Part shown: positions 37,813 through 46,801 of the stretch, in pieces | Layout of the letters: each line of letters starts with the position of its first letter | How positions within the stretch are numbered: position 1 is the stretch's first letter | Assembly (NCBI RefSeq): GCF_006542765.1 | Contig: NZ_SKCD01000088.1 | Location: 1 to 64,000, forward strand | Direction: 5' to 3' | DNA length: 64,000 nucleotides | Source of the DNA: Paenibacillus luteus | Lineage (GTDB): Bacteria; Bacillota; Bacilli; Paenibacillales; Paenibacillaceae | The notes under the pieces: generated by a model | The model's input: only the letters and a program-made list of their open reading frames with translations | Databases searched by the model: none | What the model was told of the DNA's origin: nothing | Program-made: the position numbers and the translations under genes

Positions 37813-39051
37813 TTATTTATTATCAGCAAGCTTCTCTTTTCTAAGCTCTTGCTTGTCGTATACTTTGAAGAATGGGAACCAGACAACGAACATCTGAAGC
37901 AATACAACCAGCAGGAGCAGAAGGCCTTTGAATCCGGTTAAGATGTACGTTGAGATTCCGATCGGAGTGTACCAGAGCTGGAATACTTTACTTGGAATAT
38001 CCACAAGCCCTAGATCAAGCACAATGTAGACAATAATTGGCGTAACAATGCCATTGATCCACATCGGGATCATCAAAATCGGGTTAAAAGCGACCGGAGC
38101 TCCATAAATAACCGGTTCATTGATATTAAACAATGAGGGTATGATTGTTGCTTTCCCGATCGATTTCAGTTTTTTCGATTTGGCTAACAAAAACCACACG
38201 ACTAGCGGCAGGGTAGCCCCAAGCCCGCCGACCCCTACCCAACCGGAGAAGAAGGTCTCGAACGTGTTGATATTGACTGGATCGAGGCCTTGAGCGACGA
38301 GTGAAGCATTCTGTTCAATCCCCGGAATCCAAATCGAGTAGAAGATCGGAGTCATGACCCACGGGCTGACACCGAAAGAATAGAGCAGAACCCCAATGAA
38401 GTTAAACAAAACGAAACCCGCAAGTGTCTGGCTGATCTGCTGCAGCGGCTTGAAAATGTCTACGATTAGAGCGAACATGTCAAAATGCAGTTGGTAGGTC
38501 AGAATCCAGCCAATCACTAGAATTAGAGCAATCGGAACAAGGAAATCGAACCAGTCTTTAATGAACTCAGGCAACGTCGTATTACTCTTGAAGAAAGAAA
38601 ATCGGTTGAAAGCATTGATAATAACGGCTACAAATACACCGACCAAAAGCGCGGTAACCATTCCCGAAGGCCCGAATCGTTCAAGGACGAATTGAACCGT
38701 TCCGTCCTCATTGAAGATAGGCTTGAGCAGCATCATGAACAAAGATAAGCCTGTTGCGCCCGCAATGAGCTTGATCTTGTCGTTGCCCTTCTTCTGCAAT
38801 ACGATATACGGAGTCAAAAAAGATATAAAAATTCCCATCAACCCAAAGCTGAACGTCGTGATTGGCGACAAATCAGGCATACCCGGAATGTACTCATTCA
38901 GAATGGATACCAGCGTAATTAATGATCCAATAAAGATCATGGGCAATGTAACCATAATCGCTTCTTGAATAGAATCCACCCACACATTTTTCGTAAATGC
39001 TTCTAATCGTGGCGCGAACTTCTCTTCCATCCACTTCATTAAAGCTTGCAT
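37813..39051 (-). CDS. PTS lactose/cellobiose-family IIC permease
   Basis: 412 residues with about ten membrane segments. The PTS EIIC motif near NINEPVIYGAPVAFNPILMI is the substrate-binding signature of the CelB group. It would form the membrane channel for phosphorylating uptake of a beta-glycoside. No IIA or IIB gene lies within the window, so it must use subunits encoded elsewhere. AAGGAGGGATC precedes the ATG. The GH3 gene follows at once, although a classic phospho-glucosidase would be GH1 or GH4. The promoter region carries two cre-like sites. Confidence 0.9.
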   Translation of the reverse strand: MQALMKWMEEKFAPRLEAFTKNVWVDSIQEAIMVTLPMIFIGSLITLVSILNEYIPGMPDLSPITTFSFGLMGIFISFLTPYIVLQKKGNDKIKLIAGATGLSLFMMLLKPIFNEDGTVQFVLERFGPSGMVTALLVGVFVAVIINAFNRFSFFKSNTTLPEFIKDWFDFLVPIALILVIGWILTYQLHFDMFALIVDIFKPLQQISQTLAGFVLFNFIGVLLYSFGVSPWVMTPIFYSIWIPGIEQNASLVAQGLDPVNINTFETFFSGWVGVGGLGATLPLVVWFLLAKSKKLKSIGKATIIPSLFNINEPVIYGAPVAFNPILMIPMWINGIVTPIIVYIVLDLGLVDIPSKVFQLWYTPIGISTYILTGFKGLLLLLVVLLQMFVVWFPFFKVYDKQELRKEKLADNK

Positions 39052-39081
39052 TAAGATCCCTCCTTTTTCATTCGGCTTAGT

Positions 39082-39129
39082 AACAACCGTTTACATGCTC
39101 ATTATAAAAAAACTTGATAACGCTTTCTT
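39082..39129 (-). promoter_or_regulatory. Two cre-like CcpA sites flanking the -10 of the PTS-GH3 operon
   Basis: Minus strand: AAGAAAGCGTTATCA (39115-39129) and ATGTAAACGGTTGTT (39082-39096) each match WTGNAANCGNWNNCW at 14 of 15 positions. Between them lies TATAAT (39101-39106), a perfect -10. One site would cover the -35 region and the other the start site, so carbon catabolite repression is likely. Confidence 0.65.
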
Positions 39130-39217
39130 GTTCTTCCTTGTCCTATGCAGGTACGTTTTTTGCTATGTTAGTTTGTCTTAATTACTGTCATGCTACAAAC
39201 ATCATCCTTCTATACAG

Positions 39218-39246
39218 CAAAAAACACCTCTTCAACAGAAGAGGCG
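39218..39246 (-). terminator. Terminator of the AraC-GH39 gene
   Basis: CCTCTTC pairs with GAAGAGG around a 4-nt loop and is followed on the minus strand by TGTTTTTTG, about 25 bp past the stop. Confidence 0.85.
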
Positions 39247-39267
39247 TTCCTAAATATGAATGAACAG

Positions 39268-41763
39268 TCAATATTGGGGCTGTAAAGTAATCAGAAGTAT
39301 GCCATGTGGGGGTACGCGATAGGTACGGTCTAAACCCTCCGCCGCAGACAGCCATTCGATTTGCATTTCCGGAGTGCTCCTGTGCCGTAAATATTGCATT
39401 TCTTCCTCCGTCGGATAAGTCGGTGCTCCTAAGCCAATCCATTCATCGAAAACCGATCCGTGCTCACGATCCAGCCGGTAGCTAGTCAGTTTATAGCCCT
39501 GTTCCCATTCATCTAGCTTAAGACGGTACAACCTGTCCCCTTTTTCCTCAAAAATAGTATACCGGCTTGTCTCCGTCAATCCCGACCAATCACCGCTGGC
39601 GAGAAGTTGATCGACGTGGGTGTAATTATACATCAGTATTTGTAGGCTTCCATTTCGATCGCGCGTCACAATATACCCGTCATCGTGGGACAGAATACGA
39701 TCCCCCAGCTTGGCCAGCACCTCGAAAGCGTAATAACTTGGTTTCTTCAATCCGTTGCGGTTCATGAGACCGAAGCCGCCATAAAAAATGGAGGATGGCA
39801 CTCGGCTTTCTTCAAATACATCGGTGAATGACCAGAAAGCAATGGACTCTAATCCACCTAACGTTTGCAGCGCATGATGAACGACGAATGTCCCCATGAA
39901 CATCGTATCGTGAATTAAATTGCGATCATAGAGAGAGAAGTTCCATTCCGTCATATACAGTTCAAGCTCCGGCATGTCCGTGCCCGCGAGCTTCGATCTC
40001 AGACGCTTCACGCTATCCAAGTAGAAAGAAGGCGGCATGAGCGTGGTTAGTTTAACTTGCTCCTTCTTCTGGTTCGGGTATTCCGAGTAGACGTGGAACG
40101 AGAAGAAGTCAACCGGTGCTTGCCTGGCACTGCAATATGCAATGAATTCCTCGGCCCAATTATCGTTCCAAATCGAGCCGTAGCCCATGGCAGGACCGCC
40201 TACGCGGAGCCTGAGGGAAATCGACTTGATGACATCCGCCGTCTCCGCATAAAATTCGAAATATTCCTGCTTCGTTCCCGCCCAGCAGACCCCGGTGAGA
40301 TCAGGCTCATTCCATACTTCGAAATACCACGTCGATACTTCCTCTGCACCATAGCGGTTCAAGCAGTGACGCACGAATTCCCGGACAAGCGCATTCCATT
40401 TGTTCTGGTCTTTCGGAGGGGCAATATGCCCTCTCCACCAAAAGATGGTTTCCTTCGAACGCGCCAGCGTCGAAGGCATGAAGCTTAGTGCAACGAACGG
40501 GCGAATACCTGCCTGAAGCAGGAAATCATATAGCTTGTCCACATATGTCCAGTTGTAGAGGGGCTCACCCTCCTCCGTCTCCGAATACACCATCATCTCA
40601 TCATTAAAAATCCCGTGAAATCGAATATGCGAGAACCCGAGCTTACTCTGAAGCTCCAGGAATTGCGCCTGCCAATCCGCACGCAGTCCTTCAACGGCTC
40701 TTCCAGCCGTAGTCAGCCAGTTCCAGTGCTTCGCATACGATGTGCCCTCCGCCTTCTCATCGATATTGATTTCTACTTGATCATAAATAACGTTTGCCGT
40801 TGAAAATAAGTCAGTCGATTCCTCGGTTGGCTCCAAATACCGATAGAGCGATTCCATCGCTTGAATCGTATCGACCTCATAGTAATCGGCGCTTGGCGTT
40901 TCCTCATAGGTAAGCGGCTTACGGGCAGGGTCCACAGACTTTGCCTTCGTAACGGCTTCGCGGAAGGCTCCGGGTGTAGAGTCATATTTTTCTTTGAAAT
41001 ATTTATTAAACAGCTTGATGTTCGCAAAGCCGCAATCCAGAGCGATTTGAGTCACACTGTGATTGGTGTTCATCAATGCATCCGCCGCCTTCTCCAATCG
41101 GACGGAGGTCAAATATTTCTGGAACGGAATGCCGATTTTGGCACTGAAAAAATGAGAAAAATAATGCAGGCTCAAATGCTCCTGATCAGCGATCGACTGC
41201 AGCGTTATTTTCTGACTATAGTTACGGTCGATATATTGCAGTACGCGGTTCAGCCGCTGATAATCATAATCCTTGACATCCTTGCGGCTCTCCTCCGTCA
41301 TCCACATGGAGAAGTAACGCATAAGGTGGCCCGCTAGCATATACAAAAGACCTATGGAATAATTCCGGCTGCCCTGTGTCTTCTTGCTCGCTTCCCAGGC
41401 CAGCTGTGCCAGATAGCGGCGGATCCGATCATAGGTATCCCGGTTCTCTGGTGTCTGATGCAATGAATTGCAGATCACGACCAAATTCTCTTCCAGCAGC
41501 TCCGGGTTAAATTGCAACGTCAGCAAAACATTGTCCTGATTCGTACGTTCAATCTGATGAATCGACATGCTATTCACAACGATGACATCGTCCTGATTCA
41601 GAGTCATATTCCGCTGGTCCATATGAATCGTAATCGCACCCTGCAGAACATAAATAATCTCAATTTCCTTATGCCAATGAAGAGGCACATACGCGACGCT
41701 ATTCACGAACAGCCTGATCGGCAGATCCTCTTGGTACTTGATAAACTCGTACAGATAGCTCAT
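39268..41763 (-). CDS. AraC-type regulator fused to a GH39 glycoside hydrolase domain
   Basis: 831 residues. Residues ~10-130: cupin-like AraC sensor (YVPLHWHKEIEIIYVLQGAI). ~180-285: AraC double HTH (ITLQSIADQEHLSLHYFSHF ... STPGAFREA). ~330-831: GH39 beta-xylosidase-type barrel plus beta domain. Both GH39 catalytic residues are present: acid/base Glu near 486 in WNEPDL and nucleophile Glu near 606 in MTEWNF. The protein could therefore bind DNA and bind or cleave a xylo-oligosaccharide. GGAGCCC precedes the ATG. It is divergent from the kinase gene at 41968 and upstream of the PTS-GH3 operon, a likely target. No signal peptide. Confidence 0.88.
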   Translation of the reverse strand: MSYLYEFIKYQEDLPIRLFVNSVAYVPLHWHKEIEIIYVLQGAITIHMDQRNMTLNQDDVIVVNSMSIHQIERTNQDNVLLTLQFNPELLEENLVVICNSLHQTPENRDTYDRIRRYLAQLAWEASKKTQGSRNYSIGLLYMLAGHLMRYFSMWMTEESRKDVKDYDYQRLNRVLQYIDRNYSQKITLQSIADQEHLSLHYFSHFFSAKIGIPFQKYLTSVRLEKAADALMNTNHSVTQIALDCGFANIKLFNKYFKEKYDSTPGAFREAVTKAKSVDPARKPLTYEETPSADYYEVDTIQAMESLYRYLEPTEESTDLFSTANVIYDQVEINIDEKAEGTSYAKHWNWLTTAGRAVEGLRADWQAQFLELQSKLGFSHIRFHGIFNDEMMVYSETEEGEPLYNWTYVDKLYDFLLQAGIRPFVALSFMPSTLARSKETIFWWRGHIAPPKDQNKWNALVREFVRHCLNRYGAEEVSTWYFEVWNEPDLTGVCWAGTKQEYFEFYAETADVIKSISLRLRVGGPAMGYGSIWNDNWAEEFIAYCSARQAPVDFFSFHVYSEYPNQKKEQVKLTTLMPPSFYLDSVKRLRSKLAGTDMPELELYMTEWNFSLYDRNLIHDTMFMGTFVVHHALQTLGGLESIAFWSFTDVFEESRVPSSIFYGGFGLMNRNGLKKPSYYAFEVLAKLGDRILSHDDGYIVTRDRNGSLQILMYNYTHVDQLLASGDWSGLTETSRYTIFEEKGDRLYRLKLDEWEQGYKLTSYRLDREHGSVFDEWIGLGAPTYPTEEEMQYLRHRSTPEMQIEWLSAAEGLDRTYRVPPHGILLITLQPQY

Positions 41764-41967
41764 CAGTAAGGGCTCCTTTTTACACTAGGGTGCCCTAAGC
41801 TTACTACAAAATATCGAAGAAACAATATAATCTCGGCTTGAAGTACAAATCGGGCATGAAGTAAAATGAGGATTTTATCACCGCTACTAACACATTTTCT
41901 TTTTATGATGCTATCATTAAGGTAATTAACTTATTTATTGCGCATCTTGTAGATTGGGGTCGACTTC

Positions 41968-44130
41968 ATGATGAGGAATATTCTTCAATTCGGTTCTCGT
42001 ACTACCTTGCTTTACATAGCTGTTCTCGTTGTTGTTGTTGGGTTGGTCGCAAGCTATGCCGTTGTATCAGGACCGCACTCCCCTCAGATTCAAAGCGAAG
42101 AAGGCGTGCTCGATTTAACGGAGGATCATATAAGTAAGAATCCTCTAAAGTTACAGGGGGAATGGGCGTTTTACTGGCAAGAGCTGCTATCGCCAGAAAA
42201 TATACGGAGCCGCATGGAAAAAGTCGGACAGGCTGATCGATATATCAACATCCCTGGATCCTGGCTAGGCTACCCGTTAGATGGTCAGGAGCTGAAAGGA
42301 GAAGGCTTTGCCACATTTCGGCTGGTCATTGAGCTTAGCAGGCAGGATAGGAATGAGCGACTTGCTCTGCGGCTGCCCTCTATATTTCATTCGTATAAAT
42401 TATGGGTGAATGGAGAACTGCTGGCAGAAGTAGGTGTGGTTGGTCCGGACAAGAGTAGCGTGAAACCGCAGCTGGCAACGAAGCTGGTGTTCTTCCAACC
42501 CGAAAATGACACGGTAGAGCTCGTTATGCAAGTAGCGAACTTTCATCATAAGCGAGGCGGCATCACCAAGTATATAGAGCTGGGTGGCAGCAACTTGTTA
42601 ACGGTGAGGACAAATCTGAAGGTTGCCACAGATATGTTCATAACTGCAGGTCTGCTGGTGATTGGCTTGTATAATCTGCTGTTGTTCGTGCTGCGACGCA
42701 AGGACAAGGCGCCGTTGTACTTTGGTTTGTTCACCGTGTTGTTCGGCATCCGCTCCTTGCTGAACGGCGAGCTCATGATTACACAATTGCTTCCTCATTT
42801 TCCGTGGGAATTGCAGTTCAAGATCGAGTATTTGATTCTTTGCCTCAGTGGCTATATCATCACCATGTATTTTGAATGCATTTTTCCGAATTATGTGTCC
42901 TGGTGGTTTCGTCTTGGCACCCGTATCGCAACGGGCGCACTTTGTCTACTTGTTGTAATGACCCCTGCGCTTATCTATTCAAAAATGTTACTGGTGATTG
43001 GTGTAATTGTTGTTCTGCACATGGTGTATCTGATGGTTGGGCTTGCCCAAGCGGCCATGCGGCGTATAGAGGGAGCGCTGATCTTCCTGTTGGTGTCAGT
43101 GGTTACGCTTATTACGGTTATCAACGATTTTTTATATTACAATGAATGGTCGCTAATCGGAAATACAGCTCCGTTTGGGCTGTTGGTATTTACGATCGCA
43201 CAGATGATTCTACTTTCTTCAAGATTTACGAGGACGGCAACGAACGAAGAAAGGATTGCACGTGAGCTGCAGGAAGCTAATAACAAACTGACTGAAATGA
43301 ATACCAATTTGGAGCGGATTGTAATGGAGCGCACACATGCGTTATCCGCAGCTCATCAAGATCTCCGCACGTCGTATGAGCGGTTACTCCACTCAGAGCA
43401 AGGGAGGAAGAAACTGCTTGCCTACATTACGCATGATTTGCGCATGCCGCTGTCCAGCATGCTTGGGTATGTCGAGGCTGTGAAGGACATGGTTAAGCCG
43501 GAACGCAATGAACAGTACCTAAACTATATCCGGGATAACACGATAAGGATCAACCGTATGATCGAGGAGTTGTCCTACTTGTCGCATCTAGAGACGGGAC
43601 AAGTAGCTTATCAAATGGAGTCGATACATCCCATTCATTTCTTGCGTGGTTTTTTTGAACAATATGAGCTGGTTGTGCGTGACGCAGGACTCCATTTCAT
43701 ATTGGATGTCGGAAATACGGAAGATCAAGGGCCTGACTTGCCTGTTGTTGAGATAGATGCGCAAAAATTGGAGCAGGCGTTGTTTAATCTAGTGTCGAAC
43801 GCGATGAAGTTCACCTCTACTGGTGGGATGGTGCGTCTTGCACTAGCCATGGACAAAGCACAAGATACCCACTGTGCGATAATTAGCGTACAAGACTCTG
43901 GCACGGGAATTCCCCCAGAGCAGCTCGAGCAAATCTTCGATCGCAATTACAGATATAATCGATCGGGCATAGAAAATGAAATAGAGGGCAGCGGGCTCGG
44001 ACTGGCGATTTGCAGGGAAATCGTGCAAGCTCATGGAGGGTCGGTTCGGGCGGAGAGCAATGGCAAGACGGGGGCGATATTCTATGTATCGCTGCCTTTG
44101 TATTCGAGAAGCAGGAAGGTGACAGCATGA
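41968..44130 (+). CDS. 7TMR-DISM sensor histidine kinase
   Basis: 720 residues. An N-terminal membrane segment, an extracellular jelly-roll-like sensor (~60-210, LKLQGEWAFYW ... IPGSW), seven membrane helices (~215-420) of the 7TMR-DISM type, a coiled coil, HisKA with phospho-acceptor His489 (YITHDLRMPLSSML), and HATPase_c (NLVSNAMKFTSTGG, DSGTGIP, GSGLGLAI). The jelly-roll type suggests a carbohydrate ligand. Its stop overlaps the regulator start by four bases (ATGA). It is transcribed away from the AraC-GH39 gene. Confidence 0.92.
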   Translation: MMRNILQFGSRTTLLYIAVLVVVVGLVASYAVVSGPHSPQIQSEEGVLDLTEDHISKNPLKLQGEWAFYWQELLSPENIRSRMEKVGQADRYINIPGSWLGYPLDGQELKGEGFATFRLVIELSRQDRNERLALRLPSIFHSYKLWVNGELLAEVGVVGPDKSSVKPQLATKLVFFQPENDTVELVMQVANFHHKRGGITKYIELGGSNLLTVRTNLKVATDMFITAGLLVIGLYNLLLFVLRRKDKAPLYFGLFTVLFGIRSLLNGELMITQLLPHFPWELQFKIEYLILCLSGYIITMYFECIFPNYVSWWFRLGTRIATGALCLLVVMTPALIYSKMLLVIGVIVVLHMVYLMVGLAQAAMRRIEGALIFLLVSVVTLITVINDFLYYNEWSLIGNTAPFGLLVFTIAQMILLSSRFTRTATNEERIARELQEANNKLTEMNTNLERIVMERTHALSAAHQDLRTSYERLLHSEQGRKKLLAYITHDLRMPLSSMLGYVEAVKDMVKPERNEQYLNYIRDNTIRINRMIEELSYLSHLETGQVAYQMESIHPIHFLRGFFEQYELVVRDAGLHFILDVGNTEDQGPDLPVVEIDAQKLEQALFNLVSNAMKFTSTGGMVRLALAMDKAQDTHCAIISVQDSGTGIPPEQLEQIFDRNYRYNRSGIENEIEGSGLGLAICREIVQAHGGSVRAESNGKTGAIFYVSLPLYSRSRKVTA

Positions 44131-44858
44131 AGGACACATACAAGATTATGATCGTCGATGATGATCCCCATATTTGTGAGATTGTTCAGGCGTATTGCGA
44201 ACGGGAAGGCTTTATTTCCTCGTATAGCCACAGCGGGACAGAAGCCATGAAGCTGCTGGAGTCGTTTAATCCGGATTTGATTGTACTGGATGTACTGCTA
44301 GCTAATGAAAACGGCATTGACTGGTGCAGGAACGCACGTATCTTTACGAATGCGCCGATCGTGTTTCTGAGCAGTCGTGAGGAAGACGAGGTGAAAATCA
44401 GCGCATTATCCTATGGCGGCGACGATTATGTGACCAAGCCGTTCAGTCCGGGAGTACTCATGGCCAAACTCAAGGCTCACCTTCGCAGAGTGTCGACAAG
44501 CAGAAGGGAACAACTACTGGAGTTACCGGGTATGACGCTGGATTTCTACGCACAATCCGTCAACATAGATAGTCATACCATCTTTTTATCGAAAAAAGAA
44601 TTTAGTCTACTGTCCTATTTGGCACAAAACGTTAATCGTGTCGTCACTGTCGATACGTTGTTCCATCTCGTCTGGGGAATGGAGAGTCTGGAGGATACGA
44701 GAACGGTCGCTGTACACATCAGTAATTTACGAAAAAAAATCGAGGCTGATCCTGTCAATCCGGAGAGAATCATTACGATTCGGGGGGCCGGATATAAGCT
44801 GGTTGCCAGCAAGCGCGAACATAGCGATAAGGTTGGTAGTGTAGACGACTGCCGCTAA
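44127..44858 (+). CDS. Response regulator, OmpR/PhoB family
   Basis: 243 residues. The receiver has DDD at 11-13, phospho-acceptor Asp55 (LIVLDVLLANENG) and Lys in DDYVTKPFSPG. A winged-helix DNA-binding domain follows (LSKKEFSLLSYLAQNVNRVV; VHISNLRKKIE). The ATG overlaps the kinase stop by four bases, and GAAGG precedes it. It is the cognate partner of the kinase at 41968. Targets are unknown; the flanking glycan genes are candidates. Confidence 0.93.
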   Translation: MKDTYKIMIVDDDPHICEIVQAYCEREGFISSYSHSGTEAMKLLESFNPDLIVLDVLLANENGIDWCRNARIFTNAPIVFLSSREEDEVKISALSYGGDDYVTKPFSPGVLMAKLKAHLRRVSTSRREQLLELPGMTLDFYAQSVNIDSHTIFLSKKEFSLLSYLAQNVNRVVTVDTLFHLVWGMESLEDTRTVAVHISNLRKKIEADPVNPERIITIRGAGYKLVASKREHSDKVGSVDDCR

Positions 44859-44921
44859 TACACTAACATTAATCATTTTCAAGAGAAAGCCACCAAAGCG
44901 AAGTGGGGAAAACGGTAAAAG

Positions 44922-44936
44922 CCTTGCGCCGCAAGG
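44922..44936. repeat. 15-bp palindrome of unknown role
   Basis: CCTTGCG-C-CGCAAGG is a perfect 7-bp inverted repeat in the gap between the regulator gene and its terminator. The sequence GGAAAACGGT occurs on both sides (near 44907 and 44960). I cannot assign a function. Confidence 0.35.
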
Positions 44937-44991
44937 GATTTAGGCATTTTTGAAGCGTCGGAAAACGGTTCGCATCATATGGTGTAATACG

Positions 44992-45032
44992 AAAGACCAC
45001 CTCCGTTTTACTTTGGAAGGTGGTCTTTTAGT
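44992..45032 (+). terminator. Terminator of the kinase-regulator operon
   Basis: AAAGACCACCT pairs with AGGTGGTCTTT around a 15-nt loop and is followed by TTAG, about 130 bp past the regulator stop. Confidence 0.7.
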
Positions 45033-45084
45033 GCCGATTTCACGCTATATCCCCTGTTTAAATCTCAGCTTATAAATAACAGAA

Positions 45085-45205
45085 CACCAGGAAACTTCGC
45101 CGAATACTGATAACTATATACTTCTACATATCTCCACCACGCACTCCACATTTGTCGTCTGGGGAAAAGGAACATGTATCGCTCGCTGTATATCGTATGA
45201 CTTCA
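45085..45205 (-). repeat. Duplicated rlmD-type 3' end (island boundary copy)
   Basis: The minus strand encodes IHVPFPQTTNVECVVEIC, resembling the C-terminus of TrmA-family methyltransferases such as RlmD at 56202 (MFPWTVHVECVVGMC). It is followed by sequence resembling the start of the small gene at 56056 (EVYSYQYSAKF versus EVLNYQYSVKY). No full gene is present. It marks the outer end of the accessory island. Confidence 0.55.
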
Positions 45206-45206
45206 A

Positions 45207-45833
45207 TCACTTCAAATATCTTTTTTCAACTTGTTCTACCCAGCCTGGAATTGAATCTAAGCGATGTGTAATTGAGCCATGGCTTATCTGAAGCACGATA
45301 TCACCTTTATCGCTGCTGTTATCAATGACAATTAGATGATCGATTAAATGAAGGTTATTAAGCAAATTCTGAATTGAAGTGTCGTGCCTTCTGATAATGT
45401 CCTCGGTCGAAATATGATGTCCGCCATTTTTAACTCGCGCTGCAACCCGTTCTATGTTTAAATGATAATCACCTAAACCTACATAAAACATTGTGGTCTC
45501 GAACTTGTTGGTCTTGGCGTCCCGCATAAGACGAATCGCGTTGCCTCCTGCCAATGTAGTTTCAACGGAAAAATCTCTCCCATGACGAATACAGTCTTTA
45601 GCTAATTTAATTGCCTCTTTACCTGCAGATACTTTTCGTCTCTCAGGGTGCAACGAATCAATCCCTCGTGCCAAGGCATCTGGATCGATGTTCACGCTGA
45701 TTCCGAGTCTATCAACGATCAAGTTTCGAATCGTACTTTTACCGCTGCCATTATTACCAGCAAATACATACATAATCGGCGTCTGTTCATGCATGCGAAG
45801 CATCCGAATCTGCAACGGGGACAACGTCTCCAT
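45207..45833 (-). CDS. Zeta-toxin-family P-loop kinase
   Basis: 208 residues from the longest start; shorter ATG starts at 45803 or 45794 are possible. The Walker A GNNGSGKST, the NIDPDALARG segment and ETTLAGGN are typical of zeta-toxin-like kinases, which phosphorylate UDP-N-acetylglucosamine or other metabolites; the substrate here is unknown. The start overlaps the end of the small partner gene by 47 bp (or ends next to its TGA with the shorter starts), so translation is coupled. A decayed second copy lies at 55455-55781. Confidence 0.75.
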   Translation of the reverse strand: METLSPLQIRMLRMHEQTPIMYVFAGNNGSGKSTIRNLIVDRLGISVNIDPDALARGIDSLHPERRKVSAGKEAIKLAKDCIRHGRDFSVETTLAGGNAIRLMRDAKTNKFETTMFYVGLGDYHLNIERVAARVKNGGHHISTEDIIRRHDTSIQNLLNNLHLIDHLIVIDNSSDKGDIVLQISHGSITHRLDSIPGWVEQVEKRYLK

Positions 45834-45963
45834 TGTTGTATTCTTTTACAATTTGGCCTTCAGCAGTTTTATATACAATGTACGTGTCATTTGCTTTTGC
45901 ATCCAGCTTGGCGCGATCTCCTGTAAGCTTAATAAGTTTCTCCAGATCTTTAAATTTATCCAT
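45787..45963 (-). CDS. Small partner (putative antitoxin) of the zeta-type toxin
   Basis: 58 residues starting MDKFKDLEKLIKLTGDRAKL and rich in charged residues. AAGGTG precedes ATG 45963; an in-frame GTG lies nine bases upstream. Its position before and overlapping the toxin gene is the usual antitoxin arrangement, but I do not recognise the epsilon family in its sequence. A near-identical copy lies at 55744-55920. TATAAT-like sequence lies upstream in both copies. Confidence 0.65.
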   Translation of the reverse strand: MDKFKDLEKLIKLTGDRAKLDAKANDTYIVYKTAEGQIVKEYNNGDVVPVADSDASHA

Positions 45964-46091
45964 GGGCTTCACCTTCCCATAATCACAGTATCGATGTTGA
46001 TTTAATTATAACACATCATACAGATACCTGCCTTGGCTTAATGAGAAAGCGCCCAACAATGAACTCTCCCTTTTACATTCTGATTTTCAAC

Positions 46092-46198
46092 TTAAAACTC
46101 ACTCGATGTATCCGCCCATTTCAAATCCAAAACAATTGAAACCTCAATTTTAGTGTTTAGCACCTTATTCCCATAGTCCCTTGTAATTGTTAGCTTAA
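46092..46198 (-). pseudogene. C-terminal remnant of the rlmD-adjacent small gene
   Basis: The minus strand encodes RDYGNKVLNTKIEVSIVLDL, then KWADTSSEF and a stop, almost the same as the C-terminus of the small gene at 56056-56253. The N-terminal part is missing. As at 56056, it lies immediately before a zeta partner gene. Confidence 0.6.
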
Positions 46199-46713
46199 TA
46201 AGTTTCATCGTACTTTTTTAATGCGACTCTGAGTCCCCCCGCTAATGTTGCAGAATTCAAATAAGGATGTCCAAAATGAAATGTTGTTTTTTCCATCTGT
46301 TCTCCGATAATATCTTGAAACTTATTATCATCGGTTATCCTTCTTTCTGCAAACTCCTCTTCCAAAGATTTTCCGTATACAAATTCATATTCCTTCATCC
46401 CTTGTTTCACCCAAAATGTATCATAGAATGGTGTACCATATGCACGAAGCCAGTCCCACATAATATCCATATTTGCAATGTTGGGATTCTCCAAATGACA
46501 TCTGTGACATAGTAAAACAAGATTAGAAGCCTTATCTTCACCACCCAAACAATTAGGAATAATATGACATCGTTCTAATGACTGTTTGTACCCACATCTC
46601 CAACATCTTTCATGCGCTTCGGATGCATCTACGCTTAACCCACACTCATCTACAATTGAAAACCAATAATCCACAATTGCCTGTTTTGAGGTTTTAATAT
46701 TTTGAACTGTCAC
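46195..46713 (-). CDS. HNH endonuclease domain protein
   Basis: 172 residues. A zinc-binding HNH core is visible at ~38-80: CWRCG, CHIIPNCLGGEDKASNLVLL and CHRCHLENPN. The rest (FVYGKSLEEEFAERR onward) is unrecognised. AAGGAG precedes a GTG start at 46713. It lies in the accessory island next to zeta and HEPN-like genes, so it could be a defence nuclease or a stand-alone mobile endonuclease. Confidence 0.75.
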   Translation of the reverse strand: MTVQNIKTSKQAIVDYWFSIVDECGLSVDASEAHERCWRCGYKQSLERCHIIPNCLGGEDKASNLVLLCHRCHLENPNIANMDIMWDWLRAYGTPFYDTFWVKQGMKEYEFVYGKSLEEEFAERRITDDNKFQDIIGEQMEKTTFHFGHPYLNSATLAGGLRVALKKYDETY

Positions 46714-46801
46714 TTTTAATTCTCCTTCTCTGCCTAAATGTGTATCATATCTGTATGATTTCTATAGTTCATTTAATATAAAAAAACTAATTTATAAATA
46801 T

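Noticed and set aside
42546..42798. Minus-strand frames inside the 7TMR-DISM kinase gene
   Set aside because: Shadows without start signals.
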